NCBI GenBank assembly: GCA_947467405.1
Contig: CANIIN010000033.1
Location: forward strand, 1-11,655
Source of the DNA: Betaproteobacteria bacterium
GTDB taxonomy: Bacteria; Pseudomonadota; Gammaproteobacteria; Burkholderiales; SG8-39
Reading direction: 5' to 3'
DNA length: 11,655 nucleotides
Shown here: positions 7,139 to 11,655 of the stretch, one piece after another
Layout of the letters: the number at the start of each line of letters is the position of its first letter
How positions within the stretch are numbered: the first letter of the stretch is position 1
The notes under the pieces: model-generated
Database searches by the model: none
Told to the model about the DNA's origin: nothing
Seen by the model: only the letters and a program-made list of their open reading frames with translations
Translations under genes and position numbers: made by a program

Positions 7139-8605
7139 ATGACCGGCCAGATGAAGAACTGGGAAGTCGTGATCGGACTGGAAACGCACGCGCAGCTGTC
7201 CACGTCTTCCAAGATATTTTCCGGCGCATCGACCGCGTTCGGTGCGGCGCCCAATTCACACGCGTCGGCGGTCGATCTCGCGTTGCCTGGCGTGCTGCCC
7301 GTTGCCAATCGCGCGGCCGTCGACAAGGCCATTCGCTTCGGACTGGCGGTCAACGGCAACGTCGCGGACAACATCAACCGTCGCTCGGTATTCGCGCGCA
7401 AGAATTATTTCTATCCCGATCTTCCCAAGGGCTACCAGATCAGCCAGCTCGATCTGCCGATCGTGAAGGGCGGCTCGATCACCATCATTACCAGTAGCGG
7501 TGAGAAGACCGTGCGCCTCACCCGCGCACACCTTGAAGAAGATGCCGGTAAATCCCTGCACGAGGATTTTCACGGCATGAGCGGCATCGACCTCAATCGT
7601 GCCGGAACGCCGCTGCTGGAAATCGTTTCCGAACCGGACATGTGTTCGTCCGAGGAAGCCGTTGCCTACGCCAAGGCCCTGCATGGCCTGGTGCGCTGGA
7701 TCGATATCTGCGACGGCAACATGCAGGAAGGATCGTTCCGCTGCGATGCCAACGTCTCGGTGCGTCGACCGGGAGATCCGCTCGGCACGCGTCGCGAAAT
7801 CAAGAACCTGAATTCCTTCCGCTTCCTGCAGCAGGCCATCGACTACGAAGTGCGCTGGCAGATCGAGACGCTGGAGGATGGCGGCCGCATACAGCAGGCC
7901 ACGGTGCTGTTCGACCCGGACACCGGCGAGACGCGCTCCATGCGGTCCAAGGAGGACGCGCACGACTATCGATATTTCCCGGATCCCGACCTGCTGCCGT
8001 TGTGTGTCGGTGAAGACTGGATTGGCGCTGCTTCGAAGCAGCTGGCCGAGGTCGGCACGCCGGGCATGCGCAAGGAGCTGTATGTCGCGCAGTTCGGACT
8101 CACGGACTATGATGCGGCGCTGTTGACGCAGTCGCGGGAAACGGCCGCCTACTTCGATGTCGTCGTGGGCGCCGTCGGTGCGGCGAGCGTCAAACTCTGC
8201 GCCAACTGGGTTACCGGCGAACTGGCCGGTGCGCTGAACCGCGCTGGACTGGATATTGCGCAGTCGCCCCTCCCCGCCGCGCGGCTCGCCGCGCTCGTGA
8301 CGCGCGTTGTGGATGGCACGCTGTCCAGCAAGCTGGCCAAGGAAGTCTTCGAGGCGGCATGGAACGGCGAGGGAGAACCGGACGCCATTATCGAAAAGCG
8401 CGGCCTGAAGCAGATTTCCGACGGTGGCGAAATCGAGAAGCTGGTAGACGACGTGCTGGCCGGCAACGCCAAGCAGGTGGAAGACTACCGCGCGGGCAAG
8501 GACAAGGCCTTCAATTCGCTGGTGGGACAGGTCATGAAGGCCAGTCGTGGCAAGGCCAATCCGGCGCAGGTCAACGAAATTCTGAAGAAGAAGCTGGGCG
8601 GCTGA
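7139..8605 (+). CDS. gatB: Asp-tRNA(Asn)/Glu-tRNA(Gln) amidotransferase subunit B
   Basis: GatB binds Glu-tRNA(Gln) or Asp-tRNA(Asn), activates the side-chain carboxyl with ATP and transfers ammonia supplied by GatA. The 488 residues match the family length. The N-terminal catalytic domain shows VIGLETHAQL (11-20, with metal-site Glu15 and His17), KNYFYPDLPKGYQISQ (88-103), the HLEEDAGK segment (131-138), NRAGTPLLEIVSEPDM (153-168) and GSFRCDANVSVR (198-209). The C-terminus has the helical and YqeY-like tRNA-binding tail ending VNEILKKKL. A GGAGGG ribosome binding site lies inside the end of gatA, 9 nt from the ATG, and only 2 bp separate the gatA stop from this start, so the two subunits are probably made in step. 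Confidence 0.97.
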   Translation: MTGQMKNWEVVIGLETHAQLSTSSKIFSGASTAFGAAPNSHASAVDLALPGVLPVANRAAVDKAIRFGLAVNGNVADNINRRSVFARKNYFYPDLPKGYQISQLDLPIVKGGSITIITSSGEKTVRLTRAHLEEDAGKSLHEDFHGMSGIDLNRAGTPLLEIVSEPDMCSSEEAVAYAKALHGLVRWIDICDGNMQEGSFRCDANVSVRRPGDPLGTRREIKNLNSFRFLQQAIDYEVRWQIETLEDGGRIQQATVLFDPDTGETRSMRSKEDAHDYRYFPDPDLLPLCVGEDWIGAASKQLAEVGTPGMRKELYVAQFGLTDYDAALLTQSRETAAYFDVVVGAVGAASVKLCANWVTGELAGALNRAGLDIAQSPLPAARLAALVTRVVDGTLSSKLAKEVFEAAWNGEGEPDAIIEKRGLKQISDGGEIEKLVDDVLAGNAKQVEDYRAGKDKAFNSLVGQVMKASRGKANPAQVNEILKKKLGG

Positions 8606-8608
8606 TCA

Positions 8609-8626
8609 GGCGGGCGTCAGTCCGCC
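8609..8626. terminator. Short GC hairpin between convergent gatB and the DUF4124 gene
   Basis: The 36-bp gap between the converging genes carries GGCGGGC-GTCA-GTCCGCC, a 7-bp stem with one G-T wobble and a 4-nt loop. A second GGCGG just downstream (8634-8640 region) can pair with the same CCGCC arm. There is no proper T-tract on either strand, so this is at best a weak or Rho-assisted bidirectional stop. Confidence 0.25.
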
Positions 8627-8641
8627 ACCTTGCCGGGGCGG

Positions 8642-9277
8642 TTACTTTCGCGACGCACCCTTGGTCAGTTCCAGGAAGCGCCGCTTGTCTTCGTCATACT
8701 TGGCGTTGATGTTGTTGACCTGCTTCTTTTTGACGTCCAGCAGATTCTGCTGTTTACCCAGATCGATTCCGTTCTGCTTGATATCCTGCTCCAGCTTGGC
8801 CGGAAGAGTCTTCTTGGCGTAGAACTCCTTTTCATTATCGAGCTCCTTCTTCCTGATCAGCGCATCAGCGATCCGTTTATCGGTCTCCTTGATGCCGGAG
8901 TCGTTCTCGCGAATCGCGCGGGCCCGTGCATCCTCGATGTCCTTCTCGCTTGAATAGGTGTTCAGCAGCGCCTGGTTCTTGCGCTTTTCTTCCTGTGAGC
9001 GCTTGTCTTCTTCAAGCTTCTTCTTGCGCTCTTCTTCGCGCTGCGCCAGTTGCTCGGGGGTGATCTGGCCCTCGCTGCGTTTGACCACCGTGCCGGATTT
9101 GCGGTCGATTTCCTCGGTGGCGCGGCCAAGGCATTCCGGCGGTGGAGTCTGCGTGTAGTAGACCTTGCCCTTGGCATCGGCGCACTTGATCACGCGTGTG
9201 GATGTTTGCGCGAGCACATTGCCTGCAGCCGCGATACAAACGCCTGCGACCAGAAGACTGAAGAGTTGACTACGCAT
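8642..9277 (-). CDS. Secreted DUF4124-domain protein with long coiled coil
   Basis: The function is unknown. The ATG at 9277 gives 211 residues starting with a clear signal peptide (MRSQ, a hydrophobic core, then VLA with likely cleavage after Ala23), so export to the periplasm is expected. A longer frame from 9493 lies inside pyrE and is rejected. After the signal comes a small DUF4124-type domain (about 27-52) with KCADAKGKVYYTQTPP and two cysteines, Cys32 and Cys49, placed to form a disulphide. The rest (about 70-205) is highly charged, Lys/Glu/Gln-rich and predicted coiled coil by eye. The start overlaps the end of pyrE by 8 bp, so it is probably cotranscribed and coupled. DUF4124 proteins are common in beta- and gammaproteobacteria, but their role is not established. 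Confidence 0.8.
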   Translation of the reverse strand: MRSQLFSLLVAGVCIAAAGNVLAQTSTRVIKCADAKGKVYYTQTPPPECLGRATEEIDRKSGTVVKRSEGQITPEQLAQREEERKKKLEEDKRSQEEKRKNQALLNTYSSEKDIEDARARAIRENDSGIKETDKRIADALIRKKELDNEKEFYAKKTLPAKLEQDIKQNGIDLGKQQNLLDVKKKQVNNINAKYDEDKRRFLELTKGASRK

Positions 9278-9947
9278 GTGACTTTGCCCCGTAGGTGGCC
9301 CGGTATTGGGTGACGGCAGCCATATTCTGCCGCAATTCCGGCGAGTGCTGAAGAAAGCCAAGCAGGTCGTCAAGCGTGGCGACGGCCACGACGTCCATGC
9401 CATGGTCTCGGCGCACTTCCTGAACCGCGGACAATTCGCCGTTGCCGCGTTCCATGCGATCCAGGCAGATCGCCACGGCCGCGGGAACGGCACCGGCCGC
9501 TGTGATGATCGACACCGCTTCCCGGACTGCTGTTCCTGCAGTCATGACGTCATCGACGATCAGCACACGACCTTGCAGGGGCGCACCGACGATGGTGCCG
9601 CCTTCGCCATGATCCTTCGCCTCCTTGCGGTTGTAGGCAAAGGGTACGTCCCGGCCGGCGCGAGCCAGCGCCATCGATACGGCCGCGGCCAGCACGATGC
9701 CCTTGTAGGCCGGTCCGAACAGCATGTCGAACTGAAGCCCCGAGGCAATGATGGCTTTTGCGTAGAATTGCGAAAGCTGATCCAGTGCCGATCCGGTGCT
9801 GAACAACCCTGCATTGAAGAAGTAAGGTGTCTGGCGACCGGACTTGGTCACGAAGCTGCCGAACTTGAGTACTCCCTGATTCACGCAGAAGCTGATGAAG
9901 TCGCGCCGGAAGTCATCGGCGCCTGCGGACGCGGCATTCGTCGTCAA
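9270..9947 (-). CDS. pyrE: Orotate phosphoribosyltransferase
   Basis: PyrE joins orotate to PRPP to make orotidine 5'-phosphate in pyrimidine synthesis, in the cytoplasm as a dimer. Clear family marks are FVTKSGRQTPYFFNAGLF near the N-terminus, FGPAYKGI, the flexible catalytic loop NRKEAKDHGEGG, and the PRPP-binding loop VLIVDDVMTAGTA. I prefer a TTG start at 9947 (225 residues), because GGAGGAA lies 5 nt before it and the best promoter would start transcription near 9967. The in-frame ATG at 9965 adds six residues (MPLEEK), has no ribosome binding site and would be almost leaderless. The 3' end overlaps the DUF4124 gene by 8 bp. The promoter lies inside the divergent xth remnant. Confidence 0.95.
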   Translation of the reverse strand: MTTNAASAGADDFRRDFISFCVNQGVLKFGSFVTKSGRQTPYFFNAGLFSTGSALDQLSQFYAKAIIASGLQFDMLFGPAYKGIVLAAAVSMALARAGRDVPFAYNRKEAKDHGEGGTIVGAPLQGRVLIVDDVMTAGTAVREAVSIITAAGAVPAAVAICLDRMERGNGELSAVQEVRRDHGMDVVAVATLDDLLGFLQHSPELRQNMAAVTQYRATYGAKSHA

Positions 9948-9973
9948 TTTTTCCTCCAGAGGCATGGGCGCAG

Positions 9974-10002
9974 ATGTTACGCATTATTACGGTCAACCTC
10001 AA
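9974..10002 (-). promoter_or_regulatory. Candidate sigma-70 promoter for pyrE
   Basis: On the minus strand TTGAGG (-35, 4 of 6, at 10002-9997) is followed after 17 bp by TAACAT (-10, 4 of 6, at 9979-9974). The expected transcription start near 9967 leaves a leader of about 20 nt before the TTG start with its GGAGG site. The -10 box lies over the start codon of the xth remnant. No attenuator-like leader is visible. Confidence 0.4.
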
Positions 10003-10086
10003 CGGCATGTGCTCCGCCTGCACCAAGGGTTTCCGGATCTGGCTGGTGCGTCGTAAGACGGAAGTTGTCTGGCTGCAGGAAATGAA

Positions 10087-10104
10087 AGCGCACGAAGGTG
10101 CGCT
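10087..10104 (-). terminator. Candidate intrinsic terminator for the yqjDEK-like operon
   Basis: Read on the minus strand, AGCGCAC-CTTC-GTGCGCT forms a perfect 7-bp stem with a tetraloop, followed directly by TTCATTT. It lies 39 bp after the last gene of the yqj-like operon and within the coding sequence of the xth remnant (the KAHEGAL codons). The T-tract is interrupted, so strength is uncertain. Confidence 0.45.
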
Positions 10105-10142
10105 CACGCCGGCGATGACCGATTCCGGGACACACTTGACGA

Positions 10143-10448
10143 TCAGGTGGGGTTGAAGTCCCGATTGCGTTCCCGGCGGCGGTCCAGCCACCAGGCAATG
10201 ACGGGGAGAACAAAGAATCCGCCTGGCGCGACGATGACCACCAGATAGGGGCTCATCTTCGTCAGGCGCGTGAGATGCACCTTCAGTTCGCGCTTGTCGG
10301 CTGGCGTCCATTCGAGTCTGTTGCGCGGCTTCATGAGCAGCGGCATCAATCCACGCACCTGCAGTATCTCGTTCAGCATGTTCCTGCGCTCACGTTCCAT
10401 GAGGTCAAGGAACGCACGCATGGCCGCCGGTGGTACGGGCCGCTTCAT
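10143..10448 (-). CDS. Small LETM1-like membrane protein, function unknown
   Basis: The 101-residue start at 10448 is chosen because its ATG overlaps the stop of the preceding gene (ATGA); a longer frame to 10523 lies within that gene. The N-terminal half is charged and helical (about residues 9-64). It is followed by one hydrophobic segment (about 66-88) containing a PGG turn and LPVIAWWLDRRR, then a basic tail. The order of a charged LKVHLTRL helix followed by a hydrophobic stretch with P-G-G/E and LP resembles the start of the LETM1 ribosome-binding-like domain, seen also in short bacterial proteins. That likeness is by eye and not certain. It is the last gene of the four-gene operon and ends 26 bp from the last recognisable xth codon. 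Confidence 0.65.
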   Translation of the reverse strand: MKRPVPPAAMRAFLDLMERERRNMLNEILQVRGLMPLLMKPRNRLEWTPADKRELKVHLTRLTKMSPYLVVIVAPGGFFVLPVIAWWLDRRRERNRDFNPT

Positions 10449-10765
10449 GCAGATCTGTCCGCTTTGCCGAGGCGCGCGGCTGCGGCGCGCGTCGAACTCT
10501 GCGCCCAGCGAATGCCGCGCCATACGATGATCGCGCGCTGCGCCCAGCGCAAGGTGCGGCGCGGGCTGATCACCGCTGTAGCGACGAGGGCGGCTGCGGC
10601 GATGCCGGGATGGTTCTTCACGTAGGCGACGGCCGCCACGCCCTTGTCGGCCACGGCAAGCGGTGCGCGCAGGACCCTAAGGGCAGTTGCGATGTCATCG
10701 CGCTGGTGCGCGGCGCGTGCAATCAGTTCTGCACGCCGCTGCCTGATTCGTTCGATCGCGCTCAT
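10445..10765 (-). CDS. YqjK-like protein
   Basis: The product has 106 residues from the ATG at 10765, which overlaps the stop of the upstream gene by four bases (ATGA). The N-terminus MSAIERIRQRRAELIARAAHQRDDIA is a charged helix of the kind found at the start of YqjK proteins. One hydrophobic stretch (about 55-67, GIAAAALVATAVI) follows, then a basic region with several Trp and Arg residues. Its place directly after a YqjE-type gene matches the E. coli yqjD-yqjE-yqjK order and is the strongest support, as the family is short and poorly conserved. Function is unknown. A topology of one helix with a basic cytoplasmic tail is inferred. Confidence 0.72.
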   Translation of the reverse strand: MSAIERIRQRRAELIARAAHQRDDIATALRVLRAPLAVADKGVAAVAYVKNHPGIAAAALVATAVISPRRTLRWAQRAIIVWRGIRWAQSSTRAAAARLGKADRSA

Positions 10766-11151
10766 TCGCCGTCGCCGGTCCTTTGGCGATCCTTGTTCAA
10801 TTCCGCGACCGTGGCTGCGAGAAAGCGCGGTCTGGATCGTGCACGGGCGCGCAGCGCCAGAAGGAGAAGTGCGCCGGCTGTGGCGAAGCAAAGCGCGAAG
10901 AACCCCAGTGCCGCGAGCCGGTGAGTGTCCCAGAACAGGACGACGAAAAACTCGATCAGCAATACGATGGCCAGGGCGATGCAGAAGCCTGCTGCAACCG
11001 CGAGAAGCAGAAGTTGCGATAGCCGCAGTCCCTGCTCCTCGACTTCCGAGGCGACCAGCTCGACGCGAACCCTGGCCGCTTCAAGTACCGTGCTGCCGAG
11101 CCTGCGCAGCGAGTTGAATAACCCGCCCCCCTGGCCCGGTTCTACGGCCAT
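10762..11151 (-). CDS. YqjE-like inner-membrane protein (phage holin superfamily 3_6 / DUF1469)
   Basis: The product has 129 residues. An amphipathic N-terminal half with a run of Val/Glu/Arg (LGSTVLEAARVRVELVAS, about 18-35) is followed by two membrane helices at about 47-73 and 79-102, then a basic tail. This layout, with the helical ELVASEVEEQ motif before the first helix, is that of the YqjE/DUF1469 family. The family is grouped with phage holins by fold, but most members are chromosomal and have no known lytic role. AGG lies about 9 nt before the ATG. The stop overlaps the next start as ATGA. A 45-bp gap separates it from the yqjD-like gene. Nothing here suggests a prophage. Confidence 0.8.
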   Translation of the reverse strand: MAVEPGQGGGLFNSLRRLGSTVLEAARVRVELVASEVEEQGLRLSQLLLLAVAAGFCIALAIVLLIEFFVVLFWDTHRLAALGFFALCFATAGALLLLALRARARSRPRFLAATVAELNKDRQRTGDGE

Positions 11152-11196
11152 GATCGTACCTGCCTGGTTGCTAGTGGGTGCGGTACGGTCGTGCGG

Positions 11197-11505
11197 TCAG
11201 CGGCGGCCAATGAGCAGGCCGAGAATAAGCCCGACCCCGGCGCCAATGCCGACTGCCGTCCACGGCCGGTCATGCACGAAATTGTCGGTGACGCGGGCCG
11301 CTGCCTTGGCCTTGTCGACACCGGCTTCGCCGACCTGAGCCAGTTTGACCTTGGCCTGATCCAGGCTTTCCTGAACCTTGACTCGGACGGCGGCGACTTT
11401 TTCGCCGGCTTGGGATGCGGTCGCGTGGAGGAGTTCTTCGGCATCTGCAATCACGATTTTCAGATCGGCAGCCAGTTTTTCGGTGGTGACTTCGGAATTA
11501 TCCAT
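11197..11505 (-). CDS. YqjD/ElaB/DUF883-family membrane-anchored protein
   Basis: The 102-residue protein has a long charged helical N-terminal region (about 8-75) and a C-terminal membrane anchor (about 82-99) rich in Gly (VGIGAGVGLILGLLIGRR), preceded by the family motif VHDRPWTAVGIGAG. This is the hallmark of YqjD/ElaB/YgaM proteins. In E. coli, YqjD is an inner-membrane protein that binds ribosomes in stationary phase through its N-terminal part; the same role here is inference. GAGG lies 7 nt before the ATG. It is the first gene of a four-gene operon with YqjE-, YqjK- and LETM1-like genes downstream. Confidence 0.88.
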   Translation of the reverse strand: MDNSEVTTEKLAADLKIVIADAEELLHATASQAGEKVAAVRVKVQESLDQAKVKLAQVGEAGVDKAKAAARVTDNFVHDRPWTAVGIGAGVGLILGLLIGRR

Positions 11506-11622
11506 TTCAAGACCTCAATGCATTGATGTGAGAAAGGGTTGTGAAAACATTGAATGAAGCGGATGCAAGGCAGAGAAGTGAGCGCGTTGCACGCCCTGCG
11601 CAACGCAGTGTTCGATGTGAAA

Positions 11623-11651
11623 AGACTAACGGCTTTCCCACCCCAAATCAA
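11623..11651 (-). promoter_or_regulatory. Weak candidate promoter for the yqjD-like operon
   Basis: On the minus strand TTGATT (-35, 4 of 6, at 11651-11646) is followed after 17 bp by TAGTCT (-10, only 3 of 6, at 11628-11623). It lies about 120 bp upstream of the yqjD-like start. E. coli yqjD is under the stationary-phase sigma factor, so a different promoter class is possible. The leader also holds an inverted repeat, GCGTTGC/GCAACGC (11584-11606), with a 9-nt loop. Confidence 0.25.
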
Positions 11652-11655
11652 CCAG

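Larger units (their letters stand above)
9974..10156 (+). pseudogene. Truncated exodeoxyribonuclease III (xth/exoA) remnant
   Basis: Exodeoxyribonuclease III is an AP endonuclease and 3'-5' exonuclease of about 255-270 residues. Here only the first 48 or so residues are recognisable: MLRIITVNLNG with metal-site Asn, then SACTKGF, and VVWLQEMKAHEGALTPAM with the metal-binding Glu36. Homology stops near position 10117. The frame then runs 12 more codons of unrelated sequence (TDSGTHLTIRWG) to a stop that lies inside the convergent 3' end of the next gene. The usual NGIRSA motif reads NGMCSA, losing a conserved Arg, a sign of decay. Catalytic Asp and His motifs are absent, so the product cannot be an active nuclease. 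A divergent pyrE-xth pair is, from general recollection, a common betaproteobacterial layout, which supports this being a relic in place. Confidence 0.8.

Noticed and set aside
9278..9493. Extended N-terminus of the DUF4124 protein
   Set aside because: The extension lies in another frame of pyrE and would bury the clear signal peptide that begins at the ATG at 9277.
10762..11151. Phage holin annotation suggesting a prophage remnant
   Set aside because: The holin-like family includes many chromosomal YqjE proteins, and the neighbours are the usual yqjD and yqjK types; no phage gene or att site is present.

Overview
The window is GC-rich, tightly packed chromosomal DNA with the codon use and gene order of a betaproteobacterium (Nitrosomonadales, Rhodocyclales or Burkholderiales-like). 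Evidence for this is the cell-shape operon mreB-mreC-mreD-mrdA-rodA running divergently from gatC-gatA-gatB, followed by a convergent pyrE, and N-termini typical of that class. No rRNA, tRNA, CRISPR array, insertion sequence or phage gene was seen, and no gene-free stretch exceeds 300 bp.

Left half (1-5001, minus strand): the elongasome operon. MreB (actin-like filament), MreC and MreD (membrane scaffold), PBP2/MrdA (transpeptidase) and RodA (SEDS glycosyltransferase, cut by the left window edge) together build the side wall of a rod-shaped cell. The 281-bp divergent region 5002-5282 holds the likely mreB promoter, a perfect TATAAT box facing gatC, a strong 27-bp inverted repeat and small hairpins near the gatC start.

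Middle (5283-8605, plus strand): gatC, gatA and gatB encode the heterotrimeric tRNA-dependent amidotransferase, which turns Glu-tRNA(Gln) and/or Asp-tRNA(Asn) into the correctly charged tRNAs. All catalytic residues checked in GatA are present.

Right (8642-9965, minus strand): pyrE (orotate phosphoribosyltransferase) overlaps by 8 bp a gene for a secreted DUF4124 coiled-coil protein. Upstream and divergent lies a truncated, degenerate 5' piece of an exodeoxyribonuclease III gene (xth). It seems to be kept because it carries the pyrE promoter and a hairpin terminator for the next operon.

Far right (10143-11505, minus strand): a four-gene operon of small membrane proteins, YqjD/ElaB-like, YqjE-like, YqjK-like and a short LETM1-like protein. 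The last three are chained by 4-bp ATGA overlaps. YqjD-type and LETM1-type proteins are both known to bind ribosomes at membranes, so this operon is the most interesting candidate for an undescribed module here. The junction between it and the xth fragment looks like a rearrangement scar.
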